Source of the DNA: Schistocephalus solidus
Taxonomy: Eukaryota; Platyhelminthes; Cestoda; Diphyllobothriidea; Diphyllobothriidae
Assembly: GCA_017591395.1 (NCBI GenBank)
Contig: WEDG01007164.1
Location: forward strand, 1 to 64,000
DNA length: 64,000 nucleotides
Reading direction: 5' to 3'
This document shows, in pieces, positions 38,036 through 50,368 of the stretch. The translations under genes and the position numbers were made by a program. A model generated the notes under the pieces. The model was given only the letters and a program-made list of their open reading frames with translations, was not told the DNA's origin and did no database searches. How positions within the stretch are numbered: position 1 is the first letter of the stretch; every line of letters begins with the position of its first letter.

Positions 38036-39489
38036 ATATCGGGCATATTGACGAAAGTGTATGATCGCTCACCGTTTGGTTACAGAACTCACTTGTCCCA
38101 TTGTGCCTTGGTGCTCACTCTGGAGGTAACTATCAGCTGCAGAGAAATACGGATTTGAATTAAGACCCAAAACCAAATAGATATTGCAAGTGCCAAATAA
38201 GTGTGCATCACAATTCCTGGTGGCTTCATGCGTTCACTTTAACATCACATGCTTATGCTAGAATAGAATTAAGACGCTGTTCGTTGTTTTGTTTTCTGCA
38301 CGTTACTTTTTATTTTTGTTATTTTTATGGAAAGCTTAAAAACAAGGTCAAGTTTAATATTAAACATAATTAGTTGCATGAAAAACCTCGTTATTTTATG
38401 AACATGTAAGAAATTCAAAAATTAAATATCATGTGTGATATAATTGAGTAGCGAATACGACATGAAGCTAACCTCACATTATTATACCAGGTTAAGCAAC
38501 AATTATTTTAATGGGGCAAAATTAAGTTCGTCTTTGACCAGCTCCCGTGTCTGGTGAAGAATATATTCAGTGATGTTACTATGCTCGTGAATAAAGGAGG
38601 AATATATCAGTGCACTTAAATATAATCGATGAATTGGTGGTTATTTCTGACTTTTAATGCGCGGCCTTCGTTTTCCATCATTAGGTACAACTAACTAGGT
38701 CTCAGTTATAAAGAAGAACACATATTCTCCTGTTAAATTACCGAAATAATCGCAACCAACTTTCATTTTTGTCAAGATTTAATGTCATTTACTTTTCTAC
38801 AATCACATATTATTACGATTTCATTCAGAACTCATCCATATGCACGGTGCGGCGTAGTTTTTCAGTTTCATTATGTCACATGCTACGAACAAAATTCTTC
38901 CAGGGGAGGTGGTTGTGACCTAGAAATATAGAGCACACCTGATAAAAAACAATTATTGGCGATCCTAGTAATTAGAATTGCTGACACCTAAGTTGTCCGT
39001 TGTTGGTTGCCTTCCACGTGACCTACAAAACAGGTCCATTGCTTTTCCAAGAGGCCTACTGCAGTCTTAAAACGTCACGTTAAGGTTTTGTGCTGAATGG
39101 CGTTCAATGCGTTTCTGTCTGGGAAGGCGCGCATTACCTGAATAACGGGCTGATTTCGTGTGATACAGTGAGTGAGCCCATAATATTTTTACAGCTGCTA
39201 CATATTACTTGCAGGCTCTGCTGTTCGTCCACCCACTGCTCTTTTTTTAATTTAAAATTTATTTTTACGTTGTTCATGCACAATCTGATGCATACGTTGG
39301 AATGCTGTGACTTTGTGCAATAGAAAATGGAAGTGATTTTTCGGGAAGTAGTTACCAGTATATCTATTTAAGTTCTGTAAATTTTCCATGTTAAGTTTGA
39401 AACACCAAATTGGCATACATATACTCTAAGTCATTCGCGTTTAGTCTGTTATAATGACATGGAAAATAAAATGTATGGTTTATGTGCAG

Positions 39490-39810
39490 TACTGGTATTG
39501 TTCTAAATGGAAGAGTGGTAAGGGAGGGTTGTCACCCACTTCAATTCCATGCCACCAGCATGATAAAGTCTGCATGTAGCATCCGTTGGAGCTTGGACAG
39601 AGGGGGTATGGGAGGTGTTCAGGTTACACTGTGGGCGATGTCTGTATGTCGAAGACGTAGAGTAAGTGTGACTGATATCACGGCATTGGGGCCGCCTGCA
39701 ATTATCACCTGCAGTCGGCCACTGAAGACCGAAAGACAAAACACCACCACCTCAGCTGTTGTTAGCACCCGTTTGCGTAAGTCTAAAGAGCTGTGTGGGA
39801 TTGCCCGGTA
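39490..39810. repeat. GC-richer island, probable repeat fragment
   Basis: Composition is clearly above background, with frames open on both strands (39482-39811 plus, 39503-39739 minus). The word TTCCATGCCACCAGCATGA recurs with one change near 40390-40415. No protein domain is recognised, so a coding call is not justified. It is most likely a fragment of a dispersed element. Confidence 0.4.
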
Positions 39811-39859
39811 GATTATCTGAAAGGATAATTTGGCGTCAGCTTGATAGATCGTATCGATT

Positions 39860-42160
39860 AGATTTGCGAGAATGGAAGTAAGAATAGATCAAGGTTCGCC
39901 ATTACTTAACCAGGGAGATATATATTTACATATCCTTTTCTCCAAATGCCTCTATCTTCGGTGAATGAAGACATACGCATCGATCTGACAAGCAATGGCT
40001 GACGTTCGTTATCCTCCAACCTTTGTAAGGCACCGTTCGGTCGATGAGTGCTGTTTTCGGACATAAATTACTCTGATGTTTCTCAATTTGGACGCTAACT
40101 GTCTCGAGATGATGTCTCGAGATGCTGCTTTGCATTATTTTCTGGGATTTTAACCAAGATCAATATATCCTTTAATGCATATGGTCGTTACATGTGCATC
40201 CACAGGACTTGATTTAAATTTTTCGAATTCCTTGAGTTCCATTAACACCGAGGGACCTTTGAATCATCTTTTTTTCACGAAAAAGTTCCATGTTCCGATT
40301 TAAAAGGAAATTTGACAGACATACGTTTTTAGTCATCATCAGGCCCGTACACTTTTATGCTTTAAAAGAGTAGCAGATTATTTAAAGGTTTCATTTCCAT
40401 GCCACCTGCATGAATGAGTCGGTCTGCTGATGCCGATACAAATATCTTTCGTGATATCGAGGAAACGTTGCTAAGTCCGCACTGTTCAACAGGTACAGGG
40501 ATGAATTGGCAGACGTATGGAACCATCGTTTTCACACAAAACGGGAAATTCCAAATATTTTTGAATGCGTGGACGTGGAAGATGGACGTTCTTGTAAAAA
40601 ACTGAGCAACCCTTTCTTGCTTATTTTATTTTAAAAAAAACGATTGAAGTAACGAAATTGTGTTGAGCTATTTTTGCAGCTAATCGAAGGCATTAGTTCT
40701 TATTCCGCAATTTAGTATCTGCACCTGGCTGCAACGTGGCTCAAACCAATGCTCCAACTATGTCTGTGCTGAACGATACATTTGCACCTTTTTCTTCTTA
40801 ATGACTCATTTTGATACTTTACGTTTCAGAATACTACTCGAGCTTTAATGCAACTGTCTGCTGAATGTCAGAGGTTATTGAAGTTGATTTCTGTCAGTGT
40901 GCATACAAGGACTTTGCGTAATCTACTAGCTGCCGCGGGCATAATTGCCTTTTATGTATTTTATTATCATAATCCTTTCATAATTCCTTCGTGGATTATT
41001 TTTTAAGACGTTCCTATTCCGTTTTTATCCTGGGCATTTCTGATTTTGAAAAACGGTGCTCTGTCCCCAGCGTTATTCAGGACAAATTCTGGTTGACAAG
41101 CATTTAATCTCAATGCTAGGCTGCTCTATATTTCATTCTCTGTTTAAACAAGCATATTTGACGGGTCTAATTCTGACCTACTTTTATTTAAGCTGAACCA
41201 GTTTCCAATCCCTTATCGTTATATTCGCCACTTGCTTTGTTTGGCAAAAGAGCCTGGGTTTCGAATATTTTGGAAGAGGTCATGAAGTTGTTGAAGTTAA
41301 TCTATTTCGTTCGCAGGCCTTCTGCAATGTATTTCAACCCCTGATAATAGATTGTGGGTGGAGATTCGTTTGTGGGACAAAATATAACTGCTGGTGGTGT
41401 TTAGTATTTGCTTTGTGGTGGTCGCCTTTCCTAATATTTTAATTTACATTCGTCAATTTGGACAATGGCGTTAAAAAAATATTAATAAAAGGGAAGTTTA
41501 TGTGTTGATTCAGATTTCATCCTACAACCAATACGTATTTCATAAATCTGACCAGGGTGGTCTCACCGTAAACCGGTCTATTGTTAACACCCACGCAAAC
41601 TTCGAAAGTCGTGTTCCTTTGTGTACTATAATAATATTTCTATACCATTTTCGAGAGCAGCAGCTTGTTATTCCTCTCGTATTTACCAACACGAATTAGC
41701 ACACAGATTTTTGCTTCAGTAGAAAAGAGGGTTTCTAACAGAATCAAAACTTTTGGTATTCAAAAAATGGTCAAATAGTATGTGTTATGTTTTCAGGAGG
41801 TTACGCTCTGAATAATATCGAGAAAACTTTGTCAATAGCTTGTTTTATATGATTGATTTATAGCCAATTCAGAACGGAGCTAGCACAGTACCTGGCATGA
41901 CACGAAGTCGCAATTGGACTTTGTTGCACGCAAGTCTGATCTTATACTAGAAGCTGTCATTTCATTACGATGGGAAAACTCTTAATTGCTCCATTGTTTG
42001 CTGCGTGACTGTTCATGACTGCATGACTGTTCCCGTTTCCTTGGTCTTTTTAAATTATGTTTATCTGTCAATAATACTATTCTTAATGCGGCTACTGTTG
42101 GGGTTCGAGAATTAGTCTGAAGGCAGAGCAAAACAACAGACTATGCTTGTTCTCATTTGC
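39860..42160. other. Non-coding region
   Basis: No gene recognised. A 13-base tandem doubling (CTCGAGATGATGT / CTCGAGATGCTGC) sits near 40100-40128. Confidence 0.5.
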
Positions 42161-42164
42161 CTGT

Positions 42165-42300
42165 TGGTTCAACCTAGAACCCGGAAGTCAATCGTTTAGC
42201 GACTAGGTCGACTCAAAAAAGGTCGCGGGATTGAATCAAAAGTGCTTTATACATGCTATTTTTATGATTGGCTGATGACGACCATTTTGATCTCCTTTTG
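42165..42300 (+). repeat. tRNA-headed SINE-like element, copy 3
   Basis: Head with CGCGGGATTGAATC as a B-box-like element, then a GATTGGCTGATGACGACC block and an ATTTTGATCTCC tail. It is followed within 130 bases by copy 4 in the same orientation. Confidence 0.6.
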
Positions 42301-42429
42301 ATTTGTAAGTATTCTATTGTTAGTTTATGTTAACATTCGCTACGAGCTATGTGTGTGGGCTCTTGATTTAACCCCAAGGCATGTTCCAAGATTGCAACTT
42401 TATCACTTATATTCCCAATAACAACCGAC

Positions 42430-42600
42430 AGGAAAACGGCTCCCTGGCACATTGATCCAGCATTATACTCAATGGCTTTAGGCCACGGATTTGAATCCCA
42501 TATTCTCCACACTTGGGATGGGGTAGTACTGACTGATGACAGCTTATAAGCTAGAAATGGCCATTTCGGTCTGTTTTTTCTCTTTCGGTACTCTATATTA
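42430..42600 (+). repeat. tRNA-headed SINE-like element, copy 4 (best preserved)
   Basis: The B box reads GGATTTGAATCCC. About 45 bases on come CTGACTGATGACAGCTTATA and AGCTAGAAATGGCCATTTCG, the clearest version of the tail shared by all copies. An apparent minus-strand frame across it (42330-42701) is a shadow of the repeat. Confidence 0.7.
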
Positions 42601-43769
42601 TATATTGCGATATGTTCCCTTGATTTTTGATAAAAGATTTGTTGCGTTGTTAATCCGCAGACAATCGTCTTAATGTTATAATGATTAATAAAGCGAACCA
42701 AAGCTGTAAGTAGTGTTAATGGGTATGGTTCTTTGATGACAACTTTTGAAGACGCATATACGAAGGCAAAAAGAACTGTTTAGTCTAATTTTTGGGAAGA
42801 CCGTTCGAACTTATAATCGGATGCAGCGTTCGATACGGATTGTTATTGCGGTATTGCTTGCAATGTGTATAGCATGTATACGCTGTATTACAGAATGCCG
42901 ATTGGCCGCGATGGGTGCGACAAAGCCTTGATGTCCAGAATCTGAGCCATTAATCACAACAAAATGCATCATCAGTGCTTTATTTTGGCGTGATAATTGC
43001 TTGAACATCCGGCTTACCAATAATGGCGTAGGAAAAATGCTTAACCCCTACGCCAACCGTGGTTAATTGATTTGCAAAGCTAAGTCTCAGCACGGAATTT
43101 GGAGAGTGGAAGGTGGAATCTATGCCCTGGTTATATACTGAGACCAATAAACGAAGGCCCACGCAACACGTTATGCCTAGCTCTAGCAGGACTGTCACTT
43201 GGCGATTGGGTGCTGGCATCATCCCTAGAAACTGATGCGATACGTTAAGCGGTTAACCATTCTCGCCGGGGAATTTGTTATTCAAGTAAGTAAATCAGAT
43301 CCGATAAACGACTCGAAAAGGTTGCGTGCAGGTTTTGCAGTCAGTTTGTGTGGCCGTCAATTTATTTTATATATGAAACTTTTAATGTGCTCTGGCTTCT
43401 TTGTGTACTTTTTACCAAAAATATTTTGTTTTCGCAGTATTGGATTTTCTTTGGGATGTAAAATGTAAGAGTTGGGTAAAGTACGCTTTTCAGTATATAA
43501 TTCAATGAAAGATAAAGGTGGACCATGTAGAATATGTGCGGTGTAGTAATTTTGCTATTCTGCTGGATACCAGCGCTCTTAACAGGTTAAAGCGAAACCC
43601 TCAACGGAATGGATTGGCCTCCAGCGTAGACGAACAATGACTAAATGATTCAAAACCAACATCTATTTCAGCAAAACAACATTTTTATATTACAAATTCG
43701 ATACATTTACATTTCTATCGATTCGTTACATTAAAATGTCAGATTTTCCATTACATTTGAGAACGATCC

Positions 43770-43797
43770 TCAATATATTTATATATATATATATAAA
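43770..43797. repeat. AT dinucleotide microsatellite
   Basis: A run of TATATATATATATATA flanked by TTTATA. Confidence 0.8.
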
Positions 43798-44094
43798 CTG
43801 CAGTGACCATAGAAAGCTACATTAAATTGAGCTCAGCTCCGTTTTCGCCAAGGCCATTTCTTTGGTGTTTCCAAAATTTCATGTTTTTCATTTTACCCAC
43901 TACCTGCAGTGAAAATGCACTTGATCAAGATATTTTATTACATTTGATATTTAGTCCACATATTGGCACTTATAGGCTTGTTAGGTCTACGTAATACAGA
44001 TAAATTTCGTTTGTATCTAACCGACTATAGCCTTTTATATACCATTGTTAATATAGCCGATTAAAAATCGACAAGAATACGTGCCCTTTCGAGT

Positions 44095-44235
44095 TTTACG
44101 ATAGAGCGTTGGACTTATATCCAACTGATCGCGGGTTTAAGCCTAAGTTTCTCACCATAAGTGGCTTATAATGGCTGGAAAATGACGGCAAATCAGCTAG
44201 AAATAGTCATTTCAGACTCCACTTCGTTTACCGTT
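44095..44235 (+). repeat. tRNA-headed SINE-like element, copy 5
   Basis: It shows an anticodon-stem-like inverted pair (GTTGGA with TCCAAC), then GATCGCGGGTTTAAGCC as a B-box-like element, and a CAGCTAGAAATAGTCATTTC tail. The tRNA-derived head is clearest here. Confidence 0.65.
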
Positions 44236-44239
44236 AATG

Positions 44240-47200
44240 TCATTCTGTCCATATTGACTTATATATACGCTGTTAACTTCGTTGGGTATAATACAAATTT
44301 AATTGTGCAATTGCCATACGTGTGTCACAGTTGGTCCTAAATATATGTGTTGTCCAAACAAATTCAACATTTGAACCACATCTATTAAAGTATTATGTGA
44401 CAAGGCAAATTAGGTGCTAAGATGCATTACGTGTATCTCATCAAACATTCAGATGTAGCTCTGATAGTTTGAAAGTTTCCTTTAGAATGTTGCATGTTGC
44501 GTCTTCTAAATCAGCTGATGTGTAAAGTAAACAATCCTCCATTGACTTTCAAAATATAGTTAGGAAGGAGCATTATCTATCAAATACCCTTTGGAACGTG
44601 AATTTGAGTTTAATAACGTCAGAATTGAGGTAAGCATGGAGAAGGCATACAGGAAATGTTTTAGCGAAAGCAACTGTGTTGCAAAATAATTTCTGAATAA
44701 TGTTTCCTGGCATCTCTCTGACACGGGGTATAGATAAACGCAAAACTGTCAGCAACATAGTGATTTCCAGAAAGAGCTTTTACAGTTGGAGTAGCGTGTT
44801 TGCAGTGTTTGCAATGAAAAACTCAACCGCAGAATTATTTTAAATGCTATCATTTTTTCGTTTGAAACATGTTTGGGTTCTTTTTATTCGCAAAGCAAAT
44901 CATTTAACTTTTTAGTGAAGCTCCACAATTGCGTTTTGAGTGAATAAAATTGATGGAACAGCTATTTTGCAATTTTATAGTTGGATACACCGATAATGTA
45001 GACCATCACTTGCCAAAAAATATCATTTTTTAATTTTTAAAATATCGCATGAAGTGGCAATGGTCGGTTTTGCTAAGAACAACTGAGGTTACATTTTTTC
45101 TGTTAGGCCTTTCCATCTTTTATTAAAGCAGGAGTTTTGTAAATCTGTGGTGTCAGCAGTTGGATATTTGTATCCTGAATAGTGTTTTCAGAGTGACATC
45201 CAGCTCCCTTAGTAGTAAAGTTTGTTCAGATTCAAAGTGACATTTCTTTTGTCGGGAGTTAGAATTATAAGGACTTTCGCTGTTTTAAAGCAATGGACAG
45301 TAAAACGTTACCGTCTACCAGGCCGAAGTCAAGCAATTTGGCATAACCGATGAGAGAAGACAGATAATGCAGATTCCTTACTTTGCGGAGGTGCAAATTG
45401 TGATGGTTATCTCGCGCGGTTTGCACAATTCACAATTTAAGTAGTATTTGGTGATAAATTAAAGTTCTGTCGTATGATAAGATGAACTATGTGCACTATG
45501 TAAACTATGTGTGCAAAAGTGCGTAATAACATTACAAATATAAATTTATATTAAGGAAAGTAAGTCTCTTGCGCCAACTTGAATCCGGTAGTTCAAGTGC
45601 TGGCACATATTAAGTTCGAAACAAACTGAGGCAACTGCGAAGTGGTGCGTCAAAGATAAAGCGAAGAACAGGCGTCCATAAAGTGTGTTGTTCAAGTAAG
45701 CCGATGCGAACTGTCAGGACATCTGCATATAACGTTTATGTAAATGTGTAAGGGTAAAGTTCGAATGCAAAGAGCAATATTCTGGACTTGCTTGTTTTTT
45801 GTTTCACAATATGTTATAAGTGACGTAGTGAACGCATTAAAAACAAAGGAGACGATGATGAAGGAAAATGCCCTTGTGGCAACTAAAAGAATAGATGGAA
45901 TCTCTAGAAGAAACCGAAGGAGCCAGGTTATTGCAATTGATAGAGCATGTGGCGTTCTAATTATATGACAATGTATTTCAGAAATAAGCTAGAACTTTGA
46001 GCTATTTATTTTCGTTCGTCTAATCGAGTATTGCTCCCAGGAGAAAAACCATTTGTTGGCTTTTAATATTAAATGTTGAAATTGTGATCTATGATACCTC
46101 CAGTGAACAGTGCATCCACAAATAAAAGAAACAACATCAAACGGCGCATTTTCAGAAGTCCACAATTCATTCATTAAATTATCTTCCGCCAGTTAAGAAG
46201 GATAATTCATCTAAACTGACGTAAGCTGACGCAGAAAGAAATATTGAATAATACGTATATAAACTTAAAATTATGTACTTAAGAAAACGCCTGCAAGTCC
46301 GACACCATGGGACGCAAATCAATGAAAGTATGTAAGCCACTACGTGACGTGAACCCTTATCTTTTTTTGCGTGTTCCCCTGAAAGTGACCACATATTCCA
46401 TTGGTTAGGCATTGAATTTATCATCATGGCCAAAGTCAAACAGGTGCGAGGAGTTTTTTAATCTTAGCACTCTAGCCTGAACAATCAAACTGGGTCGTCA
46501 TCCACCCTCCCCTATACCGAAGGCAGCCACAATTTATCTAACCTCCTCTTGTTCACCAGCAGCATACCAATTTGTGTACCCACTTCTATCCCACCAGTTG
46601 TTTATCTAGCGCTGTCTATCCTGTCACACCAAATGGTTTATTTCGACAACTGTACTTTCTCCTCTACCTATTTTGTATGTGCAGCTTAAAGATTACAAAT
46701 CAATTTACCAAGAGCGTCTGTATCTTTTTATCAGCTATGTCTGCAAGTGGTTGCTGTAATGCCACATAGGGGGAAGAATAGACACATTTACCAAGTTCTT
46801 CATGAACCAGGAGACTCTATAGCCTCTATACAAGCACAAGGCAATCGCGCCTGCCATCGTGGGTTTACTCGGGAGGATTGTACGCTGTGTACCCGGTGGT
46901 CTCTGTTAACCAGGGGAATCAAAATAACGTTAAATGTGGCTTTTCAAGACCTTATTTAAGCCATTTTTGGAGAGTTCCGTCACATTGCCCTTTATAGATG
47001 CCTGGTTAGTTGAACGATATAAGTGAGAGATAGTTGTTTACTTGATGCGACGGACTGTCATAAGAAAGCAGACAATCAGTTTAACCTGTTGCCGGGGTTT
47101 AAGCTGTGCCATTTAAAAATTAAGCAAATGCCCAGCCTATTAGCTCTATTCCCTCTAAACTGGAACAAGGTCACATCAACTGTCTCATAAATGTCGAAAT

Positions 47201-50200
47201 ACAGGAAGTTTTATGTCTTTAAAAAATCGATTCATTTAAAAAGGAAAAAGTGGTCACGTTTGCTTTCCAACTTAGCCTTATGCTGCATGTTTGATTGTGT
47301 GCAACTTTAATATTTTATACGAAAGGTGTTTATTATGCATGAGAAGCACTGAATTAAATTGAGGGGCTGCGGGAGATTCAAATAAAAAATAAATTTATAA
47401 TGTAATGAATATTATTCTTAGCTAAACAAGGCTTAGGGTAATTCAATGAATAAAAACAATGAAAAGTAACTTGTGCACGCGAAAATTTTTATGCATTACC
47501 AGTGATTCACCATAGAAAGCACACTATTGACGTCTCTGTTAACTATGATTTGGGAAGCTTGATGGTTATGAACTATTTTTCCAGTAGGATGACCGAACTT
47601 GCATGTTTAATTTATGTTTAAAGACGAAATATGACATAACCGTGATAAATTATCTCGCAGTTTGTTTTATTTTTTACATTTCAAATACTATTTTTTTCGC
47701 ATATTTGGCTATTGGTTATGCATGCTAAGCCCCAAATTGCGAAGGTATCCGCTAAAATTATTAACATATATTTGCAGTTGTTGTGCTCTACCAAGCTCAG
47801 TGGTGTGTACTCAGTTTGAAGCATATTACTCTGGATTCAATCTTTACTCGATATTATGCACAGGTGTGAAAGACATCTTTGGTTATGTAATTTTCCTAGA
47901 CCATCTCAAAAAATCTATACCCAAGGCATAAAAGACTTCAAATTCGATAAATCAAATACAAAGGGAATGTAGATTGTCCAACGGAGAGTTGCTTTTGTAA
48001 TAACGGGAACACACCATCGCATTATTTAGGTTAACAATATCTCGTGATCCAGCTCTGTTGATCCTTTGCACAGTATTCAATGATTTTATCTTATCGATAT
48101 GAGAAATAGTTGAGGGGCTAAATAAATTCCAAACAAAGAATTCTTTATCTTCTGTCACAAAGAAGTGCACAAAGAAGTGGATGCTTTCATTTATGCCATT
48201 CACACACAGGGCATAGTTTGCTAGCATTAGCGACTAGTGCACAAATAAGTGCATTCAAATTCGTTCAATTTCAGAAGTCCATTTGAAACTGAAAATGCAC
48301 TGTTGTGAAGCAAACAGGATAAAAATACAAAATGTCTGACAAAATGATCAAATAGGGCACTCTTTTGTAAGTGCTTTTGCTTCTAGACATTAGGTTTGCA
48401 TTTTATAGGATATTAAAAATACAATAAATAATAAATGAATTATATATTCCTTCAAGAGTGCAGGCTATTCGCAGATGGTATTCTGCACTGACCAATATAA
48501 AATAAGAATATTTTACATGACCGCGTTTAGCCTAACTACTGCTGATTAATATTTCTAAACATGAATGTGTTTTTAAATTATCGTGAGAGTATAATGGAAT
48601 TCGACCGGTACTTTAATTATTCACTACAAACGTTGAGATTTCCGTGTCGTTCGTAGACTTTATGTTTATATTCCAAACGATTGTATTATAATACACATGC
48701 AATATTGTGCTGTCGGTAGAGGGAAATAGGTATATCTTTGGAACCTGCCATTTTTGGACAGGTACGTTATCATAAAATATGTGATTTTTGAATATTTCCA
48801 AATAAAGCTCTTTAGTTTTTATCTTCTTTGATTTGCAGATTTAGGAGTTTATTACCTTTTCAAATTGTAACTGGACAGATAAGGTAACTATATCTGTGGA
48901 ACACGACCATTGACCAAATTTATTCGTGCCAGTATGGATATCCTGACTCAAATGTTCAACTCCTTTCCTTGGTTTATATATCAGACGATTAACAATCCCA
49001 TGGAAACAGGTAAGATGAACAACAAGAAGTACACGAATTGTATGTTAAAACTCAGAAATGATTCAAAATCAAGGCACGTTTTATTGGATTTTACCTATAG
49101 GTAAAGATCATATTTAGGTTTTGAAGCGGATATTCAAAGATAATCATTTAACTTTAAATTGTAGGAACTTCCTTTGGGGCTAACGTTATGCAACTTTTCA
49201 TTAATTGTCATGCTTAATTTAATCATATAACTCCAACCTTATAATAATAGCTTAATTAAGATGTAACCCTATTTGTTTTTAACTGGCGTCCATATTTTAA
49301 ATCGATATGTTTATCAAGTTCCAGATAACTCAGATACATGTTACTGATAAAGTTTATTTATATAATACTATAGTAAAAAATACCAAAAACAAATACCAGC
49401 AATACCAAATTAATTTTTCTGTTCTATTAGTCCAATATTACCCATCGTGATTAGTAAAACGTCCAAAATGAAATACATTTCGCCAAATAAAACAAACCTT
49501 ATATCTATTATTTTTTTATACTTCTATGTTTTCTTTAATTAACTGACAATGCCTAGCTCATTTTCATTATGCAATGTTTGCTAGAGACAGGAGTCATGCC
49601 CACGCGTCATTTGCACGCTTTTGGTTTTTAGGAGAGTCTAGAATAGCCATTCTTTTGAAGTTTGTAGTTGTTAGGGCGAGATGTGCTGATTCTTGCCCGT
49701 GGAAGCAGGTTGATATTAAGCTGTAAGGTGAAGCAAATTATATGGTCACTCATCAATAGTTTCTGGCATAGGCTGAAGGAACTGGAAGTAATACGAAGTT
49801 GAAAATTTGGAGTAAGAAATTTTCATTTTTACAACCTCGGTAGCAACGCGCTTAAAAACGTAAGTCATTTAAGCTTACCCCTAACGCTACAATCTTACGT
49901 CTTGACCCATAAAGTGTTTCGGCTTAAATTAGAAAAAGCAATATCATCAATTAAACAACAGAAGACTCTCTGCATAGGTCCACGTTTAAAAGGTAACCAA
50001 TGCCGATTTACTAATGATAATGGTTATCTGAAAAACCCGTACAAAAACCGTTTAATACAACAACGTGCATTTCATTGCTTCTTTATCTATTTTATTCTTT
50101 AGGCGCAAAATGACTTTTGCGTATTTTGGAAAACAAATACGAAGTAGGTTTCATTTTCAACATTGCACAGTGTATTTAAGTATTTTCTAAATTTAACAGG

Positions 50201-50360
50201 TAAAATATGGAAAGCATGATAATTTTACGTACTTCAGTTTTACAGGAAATTCGTTCATATTTTCAAATGAAGCAGTTGTATTAGTCAGTGACAAAAAAAG
50301 ATGAAGTTGAATATCACTGTTATACTCAATCGTCATTAAGAATGTTACCGTGCCCGGGTT
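44240..50360. other. AT-rich non-coding region
   Basis: No gene recognised. A hairpin with ACTTGAA/TTCAAGT arms and outer GCCA/TGGC pairs lies at 45573-45604. A 12-base tandem doubling (ACAAAGAAGTGC / ACAAAGAAGTGG) is at about 48157-48180. Confidence 0.5.
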
Positions 50361-50368
50361 GCACAAGT

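Noticed and set aside
42330..42701. 123-codon minus frame
   Set aside because: Most of it is the reverse strand of SINE-like copy 4.
43545..43600. Minus-strand tRNA-like D-arm words (GTTAAGAGCGCTGG)
   Set aside because: No B box or SINE tail follows, so neither a tRNA gene nor a SINE copy can be supported.
47080..47110. B-box-like CCGGGGTTTAAGC
   Set aside because: An isolated box without A-box spacing, acceptor stem or the SINE tail.
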